Positions 27,545-35,271 of a stretch of DNA of 64,000 bases are shown here, piece by piece. The position numbers were made by a program, and so were the translations under genes. A model generated the notes under the pieces. The model had not been told where the DNA came from. It made no database searches and was given only the letters and a program-made list of their open reading frames with translations. The stretch is from positions 124,001 through 188,000 of the forward strand of contig NZ_VZRB01000009.1 of the NCBI RefSeq assembly GCF_008806595.1, written 5' to 3'. The stretch comes from Streptomyces luteolifulvus (GTDB lineage Bacteria; Actinomycetota; Actinomycetes; Streptomycetales; Streptomycetaceae). The number at the start of each line of letters is the position of its first letter. Position 1 is the first letter of the stretch.

Positions 27545-29044
27545 TTATGCCATGCCGTCCTGGCGGTCCAGCACGCTGGCGAGGGCCTGTTCAAAGCCGG
27601 AGGCCTCGCCGGCCGCGGCCGTCGGGTCCTGCTGGCGGACGTCGATGACATGTCCGGTCAGCTCGGACAACAGCACGTCGAGCGAGGTCAGGGCCACGGC
27701 CTCGGAGGACAGCAGGGTGCCCGCGGGCTCCTGCCCGAAGGCCTTCGTGCGCATCGGGGTGGCGGTGCGCTCCGGGTTGATGCAGTTCACCCGGATGCCG
27801 TCACTCGCCCATTCGTCGGACAGCGCCTGGGTGAGGTTCACCATGGCGGCCTTGGTGGAGGAGTACAGGCTGTACTCGGCGCGGCCGCGGGTGTAGCTGC
27901 TGGAGGTGTACAGCAGCAGCTGGCCCTTGGTCTCGGCGAGGTACTTGTAGGAGGAGCGGGCGATCTGCACCGGCGCCAGATAGTTGACCTTCAGCGCTTC
28001 CTCGATGGTCGCGTTGTCGGTCTCGGCCAGCTTGCCGATGCGCAGCACGCCCGCGGTGTTGACGACGTAGTCGATGCGCCCGGTCTCGCTGTAGGCCTTG
28101 GACAGCGCGTCGTCGACCTCCTCCGGGTTCTCGACATGGGTGCCGGTGGTGGAGCGGCCCAGCGCGTACACCGTCGCGCCGTAGGACTCGGCGAGTTCGG
28201 CGATGTCCTTGCCGATGCCGTACGACCCGCCGAAGACGACGACCGTCTTGCCGGTGAGGAGTTCGCGGTAGGCCTCCTCGCCGTTCTGCTCGGGCGCGGC
28301 GGTGGAGGCGAGCTGGAACAGCTTGTCGGCGATGAAGACGTCGACCGGCTGGGTGACCTTCATGTTGTACTCGTCGCCCGCCACGACATGGATGGGCACG
28401 TCCGGCAGGTACTTCAGTACGACGGAGCAGTCGTCCGTCGCCTGGAAGTTGGGGTCGCCGGCCGCGACCTCGTAGGCCCGGCGGATGGTGGACAGCTTGA
28501 AGGCCTGGGGGGTCTGGCCGCGGCGCAGCCGGGAGCGGTCCGGAATCTCCGTGATGAACTCGCCGTCCTCGCCATGGGTCCGGGTCACGATGATGGTGTC
28601 CGCGGACGGTATGGCGACGTCGACGGCCTGGAAGCGCTCCAGGGCGGTGACGCAGTCGTCGATGACGCGCTGCGACAGCAGGGGGCGTACGGCGTCGTGG
28701 AAGAGGACATTGACGTCCTCGCCCTCGGCCAGCCCCTCGCCGAGCGCGGAAATGGCGCGTTCCGTGGTCTCGTTGCGGGTCGAGCCGCCCTCGATGATCT
28801 TCTTGACCTTGCGGTACCCGGCCTTGGCGACGATCTTCTCGACGTCGGGCACGTAGCCCGGCGCCATCAGCACGATGATGTCGTCGATCGAGTCGGCCTT
28901 CTCGAAGGTGGTCAGGGTGTGCTCGATGACCGCCTTGCCGGCGATCTTCAGCAACTGCTTGGGGATCGACAGACCCACGCGCTGACCGGTGCCACCGGCA
29001 AGGATCACTGCGGTGGTACGGGGCTTGTCTATGCGCTGTGACAC
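27545..29044 (-). CDS. IspD-like cytidylyltransferase fused to SDR reductase (probable CDP-alditol synthase)
   Basis: Residues about 1-240 are an IspD/TarI-type cytidylyltransferase: TTAVILAGGTGQRVGLSIPK, HDAVRPLLSQRVIDDCV and TQPVDVFIADKL. Residues about 255-499 are a short-chain dehydrogenase: VVVFGGSYGIGKDIAELAES (NAD(P)-binding), a later SSSYTRGRAEYSLYSSTKAA giving the Tyr-x3-Lys pair, and INPERTATPM. The fusion corresponds to bifunctional CDP-ribitol synthases such as Haemophilus Bcs1, where reduction and CTP transfer produce CDP-ribitol for capsule or wall polymers. The alditol made here (ribitol or another) is inferred. GTG 29044 is chosen; TAGGTC ends 6 nt upstream. Confidence 0.85.
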   Translation of the reverse strand: MSQRIDKPRTTAVILAGGTGQRVGLSIPKQLLKIAGKAVIEHTLTTFEKADSIDDIIVLMAPGYVPDVEKIVAKAGYRKVKKIIEGGSTRNETTERAISALGEGLAEGEDVNVLFHDAVRPLLSQRVIDDCVTALERFQAVDVAIPSADTIIVTRTHGEDGEFITEIPDRSRLRRGQTPQAFKLSTIRRAYEVAAGDPNFQATDDCSVVLKYLPDVPIHVVAGDEYNMKVTQPVDVFIADKLFQLASTAAPEQNGEEAYRELLTGKTVVVFGGSYGIGKDIAELAESYGATVYALGRSTTGTHVENPEEVDDALSKAYSETGRIDYVVNTAGVLRIGKLAETDNATIEEALKVNYLAPVQIARSSYKYLAETKGQLLLYTSSSYTRGRAEYSLYSSTKAAMVNLTQALSDEWASDGIRVNCINPERTATPMRTKAFGQEPAGTLLSSEAVALTSLDVLLSELTGHVIDVRQQDPTAAAGEASGFEQALASVLDRQDGMA

Positions 29045-29149
29045 AGGTGACCTACCTCGAGACGACAGAGAACGTGGAAATGGTCCCACTTGGGGTTACC
29101 GCAGTGCAAGGTGAGCGCCGTCCACTGCATATGTGCACGCAACCTGTCA

Positions 29150-29420
29150 TTCACCTTGTACTCCTGGTGATTGGCAAGACGTTCCGATGAGCTCCACGGA
29201 ATTTGCTGTGAGTAAGTCCACAGGTTCAGCGCCGCCGCGGCCGCGTGAGACGGCGGGACCTCGGGGTCGACCCGCGGCTGCGGCAGCGCCGCCCACCGCG
29301 GAGTACGGATCTTCGGACGAGCTTGGAATACCGCTCGTAGGGAAGCCCATTGCCACGGAATTCCCTATTAAGATTCCGCAGCATTTCGGTCTCGGTGAGA
29401 GTAAGAGGAGGCCGGGACAC
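29150..29420 (-). pseudogene. Decayed gene fragment near the polymer locus
   Basis: On the minus strand, LTLTETEMLRNLNREFRGNG and LPYERYSKLVRRSVLRGG are encoded from 29420 but run into low-complexity Arg/Ser sequence. Recognisable text resumes in another frame (VDLLTANSVELIG). The first part resembles the C-terminal region of a family of actinobacterial sulfotransferase-like or cell-surface proteins, a weak assignment from memory. The frame break, missing N-terminus and the hairpin at 29400-29445 cutting its start indicate a remnant. Confidence 0.4.
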
Positions 29421-29445
29421 ATCCGTGTCCCGGCCTCCTCTTACT
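29400..29445. terminator. 21-bp perfect inverted repeat, terminator
   Basis: Arms 29400-29420 and 29425-29445 with loop ATCC. It separates the two decayed fragments and probably terminated the former phoD-like gene. Confidence 0.7.
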
Positions 29446-29456
29446 CAGGATTCGGC

Positions 29457-29731
29457 TCACACCAGCCGCACGCCCGGCCGGCCCGCCCCGACCCGCAGCC
29501 TGGCGAGCGTGCTCGGGACAGCCTCCGGCTTCCGCACGGTGTCCACCACGGGTTGTCCGGCATCAGCGGGTCCCACTGGGCGTGGAAGGCGGCCTGGTCC
29601 TGGTCGCCGTTGCTGGAGACGGACGTGCCGACGAACTCGGCGCCGACCACGGCCGAGGCCGGGTCCGCGAAGTTCTCCCTCAGATCGCTGACCATCGTCA
29701 GATGACGGTCACGAACAGCGCCTTGCCGCAA
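29457..29731 (-). pseudogene. C-terminal remnant of a PhoD-type alkaline phosphatase
   Basis: The minus strand encodes RHLTMVSDLRENFADPASAV and VGAEFVGTSVSSNGDQDQAA, then NPWW, which match the C-terminal part of secreted PhoD phosphodiesterase/alkaline phosphatases (the VGxEFxGTSxSS motif). After a frame break the end reads STLARLRVGAGRPG before the stop at 29457, like the usual PhoD end. The catalytic N-terminal 400 residues are absent. The assignment rests on motif memory. It is a scar of gene loss next to the wall-polymer genes, where PhoD would degrade alditol-phosphate chains. Confidence 0.55.
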
Positions 29732-29747
29732 CGGGTCTGGCGGACGG

Positions 29748-31232
29748 TCAGTAGGCGAACCCCGAACCCAGACGGGCGTTCGACGCGACCGTGCCGAGGA
29801 GCGAGTTGCCGAAGACGATCGTGGTGCCGCCGGTCACCACGTGCCCGCCCGAGAGGAACGACCACACCGACCCCGAGCCGGCGTTCTCCCCCGGCCCGCC
29901 GACAGCGAGGTCGGCCCGCCCGTCGGCGTTGTGGTCACCGAGGTGCAGGGCCTGGCCGAAGGAGTCGCCCTTCTCGGACACCCCCGGAATGGCTCCTGCG
30001 GAGTCCTGGGAGACCACGCGGGACCAGACAGCGGTCAGTCCGTCCGCGGTGCCGCGCAGGAAGACGACCGTGCCCACATCGGCCGTGGTGCCCTGGTCCT
30101 CACCGGGAATGCCAGCCACCACGTCCTCGTAGCCGTCGCCGTTGACGTCCCCCACCTGGACATCGGTGCCGAAGCGGTCACCCTTCTCGGAGGCTCCCTG
30201 CACCTGAGGGCTTGCCTGACTGAAGAAGGTCGCCTTGACGCCGTCGGGTCCCTCCGCCGTGCCGGGGATCCAGGTGACCCGGCCGCCCTTGGCGCGGTAG
30301 GTGTCGGCGTCGCTGCCGTGCCCGTCGATCGCACGGCCCACGACGATGTCGTCGTACCCGTCGGCGTTCACATCGCCGAGGTCGAGGTTCTCGCCGCCCT
30401 GGAGTCCGGCGCCGTCGATGTCGTAGACGAGGGTGTACGGCGTGAGGCCCTGGCGTGTGCCGTACCAGTACACGATCCGGCGGGAGTCGAAGTAGTCGGC
30501 GTCGTTCTCGGTGGCGGCCACGTCGGTGATGCCGTCGCCATTGATGTCGCCGACGGCCAGGTCCAGGACGCGGCTGTTGTACCGGTCCTCCACCACCTGG
30601 CCCGGGTTGACCACGGAGCCGTCCCGGGCGAACGGCCCTCTGGTCACGGCCAGATGGCGCTGCTTCTTCACGGTCAGCAGATCGGTCGCGCCGTCGCCGT
30701 CCACGTCGGCCGCGGCGAGGCGCCCCTGCGCGCCGAGCCGGTCGCCCACCTCGCCGGAGGCGACGGACGCAGCGCCCGACAGCCCCCGGGCGCCGCCCCA
30801 CACGACCTCGACCAGACCGGCGTCGGTGCCCGCGCCGGTGTCCTCGCCGCCCGCGCCGACGATCAGGTCCGCGTAGCCGTCCTCGTCCAGGTCGGCGGTG
30901 GTGAGGGCGCCGCCGAACAGGTCGCCGGTCTCCGCGGTGCCCGGTACACCGGCACTGTTCTGGGTGAACACCCGCTTCGTCGAGGTCTTCAGCCCGCTCG
31001 CCGAGCCGTACAGCACCGCGACATAGCCGGCCTTGGCCTTGCCACCGACCGTCGCGTAGGGCGCCCCGACCGCGAGGTCGGCGTAGCCGTCGCCGTTGAA
31101 GTCGTCCTGAAGCTTCTCGGCGGCGGGCGCGACCTCGTCGGCGCCCGCGTGGGCGGCGGGCAGGGCGACGGCTCCGGTGATCGCCATGACGACGGCGAGG
31201 CCGGTGCGCCACGCCCTTCGCTGATTGCTCAT
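29748..31232 (-). CDS. Secreted FG-GAP repeat (integrin-like beta-propeller) protein
   Basis: Signal peptide: RTGLAVVMAITGAVALPAAHAGA. The mature part has seven FG-GAP units with calcium-type D-x-N/D-x-D-G loops, for example DFNGDGYADLAVGAP, DLDEDGYADLIVGAGGE, DINGDGITDV and DVNGDGYEDVVAG. That number fits a seven-bladed propeller. ATG 31232 has CAGGAG upstream; a longer in-frame extension to 31271 lacks one. No catalytic domain is attached. Likely extracellular or wall-associated, binding a ligand or surface polymer. A tandem relative lies just upstream. Confidence 0.9.
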   Translation of the reverse strand: MSNQRRAWRTGLAVVMAITGAVALPAAHAGADEVAPAAEKLQDDFNGDGYADLAVGAPYATVGGKAKAGYVAVLYGSASGLKTSTKRVFTQNSAGVPGTAETGDLFGGALTTADLDEDGYADLIVGAGGEDTGAGTDAGLVEVVWGGARGLSGAASVASGEVGDRLGAQGRLAAADVDGDGATDLLTVKKQRHLAVTRGPFARDGSVVNPGQVVEDRYNSRVLDLAVGDINGDGITDVAATENDADYFDSRRIVYWYGTRQGLTPYTLVYDIDGAGLQGGENLDLGDVNADGYDDIVVGRAIDGHGSDADTYRAKGGRVTWIPGTAEGPDGVKATFFSQASPQVQGASEKGDRFGTDVQVGDVNGDGYEDVVAGIPGEDQGTTADVGTVVFLRGTADGLTAVWSRVVSQDSAGAIPGVSEKGDSFGQALHLGDHNADGRADLAVGGPGENAGSGSVWSFLSGGHVVTGGTTIVFGNSLLGTVASNARLGSGFAY

Positions 31233-31298
31233 GTCGCTTTCTCCTGGCTTGTTGGACGGGCTTTGAATCACGCACTCCTGTCAGGTGAAGCGGGCTGA

Positions 31299-32753
31299 TC
31301 AGCGGGGGAAGCTGCGACCGAGCCCGGCAGCCTTCGCGACCATGCCGAGGGTGCTGGAGCCGAACGAGAAGGAACCCGTCGCGGTGACCCCGGTGGAGGT
31401 CGAGCGGAACGCCCACACGGCGCCGTCGGACGCGTTCTCCAGGACCGCGGCCACGACCGGCTCGGCCCGGCCGTCGCCGTCGCCGTCGACCAGGTGGACG
31501 TTGAAGCCGAACAGGTCGTTGAACTCGGCGGCGCCGGGCACGGAGGCGCTGTTCTGGCTGAGAACCTTGGTTCCGGCGCCGGTCGGTCCGTCCGGCCCGC
31601 CGGGCACGACGGCGAAGGTGCCGGCGTCGCTCACCCCGTCGAGGTCCTCGTGCGGGTTGCCGACCAGGATGTCCCGGTGCCCGTCACCGTCGACGTCCCC
31701 GATCGCGACGGCATGGCCGAAGGCGTCGCCCTCTTCCCTGGCGCCGGGCACGCCGGGGGTGTCCTGGGTGATCGTCCGGGGTGCGGTGGTGTCGTCCGGG
31801 CCGTTCGCAGTGCCACGGAGGATCCTCAGCGCGTCACCGCCGCCCGCGACGATCTCCGCGCGCCGGTCACCGTCGAGATCACCGAGCGCGAGCCCGTCGT
31901 TCCAGGAGTCGTCGCTGAGGAACTGCACGCCGTCCAGGGCGACGGGCGGACGCAGGCCGTCACGACTGCCCCGCACATAGTGCAGGGAGTAGGTGTAGTC
32001 GTAGTTCTCGTCGAAGCCGTGACGGCCCAGCGCGACAAGGTCGGTGATGCCGTCGCCGTCCACATCGCCGGCCTCCAGGGCCGTCATCGAGACGTCGTCG
32101 TCGACGAACTCGGCACCCTGCTGGACGGAGCGGGCGACACCGTCCCGTCCGAAGGGCCCGAACCGCACATCGTCGGGCCCGGCCAGGTCCTGGTGCCCGT
32201 CGCCGTTGAAGTCCCCGGTCACGGTCCGGCCGCCCTGGTACTTGCTGCCGGTCAGGGCGGGCAGGACCTTGCCCGAGGTGAAGCCGGCTCGGCTCCCCCA
32301 GAGAACCGTCCTGTTGCCGTCCCGGGCGATGCCGTTCTGCTCCCACTGCTCGTTGTCGCTCTCGACCAGCAGGTCGGTGAATCCGTCCCCGTCCAGGTCG
32401 GCCGCGGCCAGCCGGGCACCGAAGCGGTCGTGCGCCTCCACCGTGCCGGGGACACCGGGGGACGCCTGTGTGTAGACCTTCCGGTTGCCGGTGTTGAGCC
32501 CGCCGGCGGATCCGTACAGCACGGCGACGTATCCAGCGCCGGACATGCCGCCGACCTTCGCGGCCGCGGCACCCACGGCCAGGTCCTCGTACCCGTCCCC
32601 GTTGAAGTCCTGGCGCACCTTCGTGGCGTCGGCGTCGGTGCCGGCGGCAGCGGGCCGGGCATGGGCGGCCGGCAGCGCGGTGGCGGTGGCTGCGAGCAGG
32701 GCGAGAGCGACCACGACGGTGCGCCGCATACTGTGCGAGCGGGGCTCGACCAC
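31299..32753 (-). CDS. Secreted FG-GAP repeat protein, tandem relative
   Basis: The protein starts at GTG 32753 with GGAG 5 nt upstream and has a signal peptide (RRTVVVALALLAATATALPAAHA). About seven FG-GAP units follow: DFNGDGYEDLAVGAA, DLDGDGFTDLLVESD, DVDGDGITDLVALGR, DVDGDGHRDILVGNP and others, some degenerate (DLDGDRRAEIVAG). Length and layout match the downstream gene at 29748, so this is a tandem duplication that has diverged. Nothing else is attached. The two genes are 66 bp apart on the same strand and may be co-transcribed. Confidence 0.88.
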   Translation of the reverse strand: MVEPRSHSMRRTVVVALALLAATATALPAAHARPAAAGTDADATKVRQDFNGDGYEDLAVGAAAAKVGGMSGAGYVAVLYGSAGGLNTGNRKVYTQASPGVPGTVEAHDRFGARLAAADLDGDGFTDLLVESDNEQWEQNGIARDGNRTVLWGSRAGFTSGKVLPALTGSKYQGGRTVTGDFNGDGHQDLAGPDDVRFGPFGRDGVARSVQQGAEFVDDDVSMTALEAGDVDGDGITDLVALGRHGFDENYDYTYSLHYVRGSRDGLRPPVALDGVQFLSDDSWNDGLALGDLDGDRRAEIVAGGGDALRILRGTANGPDDTTAPRTITQDTPGVPGAREEGDAFGHAVAIGDVDGDGHRDILVGNPHEDLDGVSDAGTFAVVPGGPDGPTGAGTKVLSQNSASVPGAAEFNDLFGFNVHLVDGDGDGRAEPVVAAVLENASDGAVWAFRSTSTGVTATGSFSFGSSTLGMVAKAAGLGRSFPR

Positions 32754-32942
32754 ATCAACTCCGGGTATCTGAAGGTCAGTTGACCACGGAGTGATCCAAG
32801 ATCAACCCCCGTGCTGCCCAGTACGACTCGCCGGATCAGCACATGGTTGCCCTGCTGTGCGCCGGGACTTTTCCCGGAGTCAACGCATGAAACGGCGGGC
32901 GCGCCCATGGCACGCCCGCCGCAGAGACCCTCAGTCACGCCC

Positions 32943-34379
32943 TCAGAACGGCTCGAAGTCGTCGAACTCCTGTGCCGCCTCGTCCCGTTCGGCCTCCCGG
33001 TCCCGGCGCCGCTGCGCGGCCGGCCGCGGTGCCTCGAACCGGTGGTCCTCGCCGCGCCGGCCCAGCATCTCCGCGCCCGCCATCACGGACGGCTCCCAGT
33101 CGAAGACGACCGCGTTCTCCTCGGGGCCGATGGCGACACCGTCGCCGGAGCGGGCGCCCGCCTTCATCAGCTCCTCCTCGACACCGAGGCGGTTGAGCCG
33201 GTCGGCGAGATAGCCGACGGCCTCGTCGTTGTTGAAGTCGGTCTGTCGGACCCAGCGCTCCGGCTTCTCGCCGCGCACCCGGAACAGGCCCTCGTCCTCG
33301 CGTGTCACGGTGAAGCCCGCGTCGTCGACGGCCTTGGGCCGGATGACGATCCGCGTGGCCTCTTCCTTCGGCTTGGCGGCCCGCGCCTTCGCGACCAGAT
33401 CGGCCAGCGCGAACGACAGTTCCTTCAGCCCGAGGTGCGCCACGGCCGACACCTCGAAGACGCGATAGCCGCGCGCCTCCAGATCCGGCCGCACCATCTC
33501 GGCGAGGTCCTTGCCGTCCGGTACGTCGATCTTGTTCAGGACGACCATCCGCGGACGGTCGCCGAGCCCGCCGTACTCCTTGAGTTCCGCCTCGATGATG
33601 TCCAGGTCGGAGACCGGGTCGCGGTCGGACTCCAGCGTGGCCGTGTCCAGGACGTGCACCAGGACGCTGCACCGCTCCACATGCCGCAGGAACTCCAGAC
33701 CGAGGCCCTTGCCCTGGCTGGCGCCCGGGATCAGCCCCGGCACGTCGGCGATGGTGTACACGGTGGAACCGGCGGTCACCACGCCCAGATTCGGCACCAG
33801 GGTCGTGAAGGGATAGTCCGCGATCTTCGGCTTCGCCGCGCTCAGCACCGAGATCAGCGACGACTTGCCCGCGCTCGGGTAGCCGACCAGCGCCACGTCG
33901 GCGACCGTCTTCAGCTCCAGGACCACGTCCTGGAGATCCCCCGGCTCACCGAGCAGCGCGAACCCGGGCGCCTTGCGCCGCGCCGACGCCAGCGCCGCGT
34001 TGCCGAGCCCGCCCCGGCCGCCCTGCGCGGCGACGTACGACGTCCCGTGCCCGACCAGGTCGGCGAGGACATGGCCCGCCTTGTCGAGGACGACCGTGCC
34101 GTCCGGCACGGGCAGGACGAGGTCCTGTCCGTCCTTGCCGGAGCGGTTGCCGCCCTCGCCCGGCTTGCCGTTGGTGGCCTTGCGGTGCGGGGAGTGGTGG
34201 TAGTCGAGCAGCGTCGTGATCGACTGGTCGACGGTGAGGATGACATCCCCGCCGCGGCCGCCGTTGCCACCGTCCGGGCCGCCGAGCGGCTTGAACTTCT
34301 CACGGTGGACGGAGGCACAGCCGTGGCCTCCGTTACCCGCGGCGACATGCAGCTCGACGCGGTCCACGAAGGTGGTCAT
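32943..34379 (-). CDS. obg: Obg family GTPase
   Basis: Ribosome-associated GTPase involved in 50S maturation and, in Streptomyces, the onset of aerial growth. N-terminal Obg fold with glycine-rich repeats ([23 protein letters not shown]; residues 1-155). G domain from about 160: GYPSAGKSS (G1), FTTLVPNLG (G2), [10 protein letters not shown] (G3), NKID (G4). A C-terminal OCT domain ends in an acidic tail. 478 residues; ATG 34379 with TGGAGG upstream. Third in the rplU-rpmA-obg order on the minus strand, as in most bacteria. proB, its usual neighbour, is about 13 kb away across the polymer locus. Confidence 0.97.
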   Translation of the reverse strand: MTTFVDRVELHVAAGNGGHGCASVHREKFKPLGGPDGGNGGRGGDVILTVDQSITTLLDYHHSPHRKATNGKPGEGGNRSGKDGQDLVLPVPDGTVVLDKAGHVLADLVGHGTSYVAAQGGRGGLGNAALASARRKAPGFALLGEPGDLQDVVLELKTVADVALVGYPSAGKSSLISVLSAAKPKIADYPFTTLVPNLGVVTAGSTVYTIADVPGLIPGASQGKGLGLEFLRHVERCSVLVHVLDTATLESDRDPVSDLDIIEAELKEYGGLGDRPRMVVLNKIDVPDGKDLAEMVRPDLEARGYRVFEVSAVAHLGLKELSFALADLVAKARAAKPKEEATRIVIRPKAVDDAGFTVTREDEGLFRVRGEKPERWVRQTDFNNDEAVGYLADRLNRLGVEEELMKAGARSGDGVAIGPEENAVVFDWEPSVMAGAEMLGRRGEDHRFEAPRPAAQRRRDREAERDEAAQEFDDFEPF

Positions 34380-34430
34380 GGGAAGTGCCTCCAGTTACGT
34401 ACAGGAATGTCTCTTGGTCAACACGCGAAA

Positions 34431-34467
34431 GGCGGACCCGCTTCCCCGCCGGGAAGTGAGGTCCGCC
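34431..34467 (-). terminator. Stem-loop between rpmA and obg
   Basis: GGCGGACC (34431-34438) pairs with GGTCCGCC (34460-34467), with further inner pairing CTTCCC/GGGAAG. It could be a partial terminator or processing site that lowers obg expression relative to the ribosomal genes. Confidence 0.55.
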
Positions 34468-34483
34468 TCGCGAAAGCTTCCGA

Positions 34484-34738
34484 TCAGGCGACCGGAACGA
34501 TGTTCACGACCTTGCGGCCACGGCTGGTGCCGAACTCCACCGCACCGGCCTGGAGCGCGAACAGCGTGTCGTCGCCGCCACGGCCGACGCCCGCGCCGGG
34601 GTGGAAGTGGGTGCCGCGCTGGCGGACCAGGATCTCACCCGCGCTCACGACCTGACCGCCGTAGCGCTTCACGCCGAGCCGCTGGGCGTTCGAGTCGCGA
34701 CCGTTCCGGGTGGACGATGCGCCCTTCTTGTGTGCCAT
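34484..34738 (-). CDS. rpmA: 50S ribosomal protein bL27
   Basis: 84 residues starting [20 protein letters not shown], the conserved bL27 N-terminus that reaches the peptidyl-transferase centre. [20 protein letters not shown] and [10 protein letters not shown] are also typical. It follows rplU by 14 nt and precedes obg. Confidence 0.98.
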   Translation of the reverse strand: MAHKKGASSTRNGRDSNAQRLGVKRYGGQVVSAGEILVRQRGTHFHPGAGVGRGGDDTLFALQAGAVEFGTSRGRKVVNIVPVA

Positions 34739-34752
34739 TGCTCAGTCCCTCT

Positions 34753-35073
34753 TTACTTCGCGGCCGTCGGGATGGACGTGACCTTGATCGCCGTGTACTG
34801 CTGACGGTGACCCTGGCGACGGCGGTAGCCGGTCTTGTTCTTGTAGCGCAGAATGTCGATCTTCTGGCCCTTGTGGTGGTCCACGACCTCGGCCTGGACC
34901 TTGATGCCGGCCAGCACCCACGGGTCGCTGGTCACAGCGTCGCCGTCGACAACGAGCAGGGTCGAGAGCTCGACCGTGTCGCCAACCTTGGCGGTGGAAA
35001 TCTTGTCAACCTCAACGATGTCGCCGACAGCAACCTTGTGCTGGCGACCACCGCTGCGCACGATGGCGTACAC
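34753..35073 (-). CDS. rplU: 50S ribosomal protein bL21
   Basis: 106 residues: [20 protein letters not shown] at the start and [20 protein letters not shown] near the end, the bL21 signature region. The start codon is GTG at 35073. It is first in the rplU-rpmA-obg unit and preceded by a 150-nt leader with stem-loops, where autogenous or growth control would act. Confidence 0.98.
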   Translation of the reverse strand: MYAIVRSGGRQHKVAVGDIVEVDKISTAKVGDTVELSTLLVVDGDAVTSDPWVLAGIKVQAEVVDHHKGQKIDILRYKNKTGYRRRQGHRQQYTAIKVTSIPTAAK

Positions 35074-35215
35074 GCGGATCTCACTCTCTCGCTCGGGAAC
35101 GGCACCCCCGCAGTCCAGCCGTCCGGCACGCGGACGGCCTCTCCGGGCACCCAGTGCCCTGGAGGATGAGGTTTACGGGGATGTGGCGCGCCTACGGACA
35201 CGTCGACGGTCAAGA
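35074..35215 (-). promoter_or_regulatory. rplU promoter and 5' leader with stem-loop
   Basis: Just after the RNase gene terminator there is a TTGACC -35-like hexamer. The following leader contains GCCGTCCG-CGTGC-CGGACGGC near 35120, an 8-bp hairpin. L21 leaders with regulatory hairpins are known in several bacteria; whether this is one cannot be decided by eye. Confidence 0.35.
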
Positions 35216-35221
35216 CTACGG

Positions 35222-35263
35222 TCCTGCTCCCGAGGGGTCAAACCGAGCCCCTCGGGAGCAGGA
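35222..35263 (-). terminator. Terminator of the RNase E/G gene
   Basis: A 16-bp perfect stem (35222-35237 with 35248-35263) and a 10-nt loop, starting 9 nt after the stop codon. Confidence 0.85.
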
Positions 35264-35271
35264 ACGCCGGG

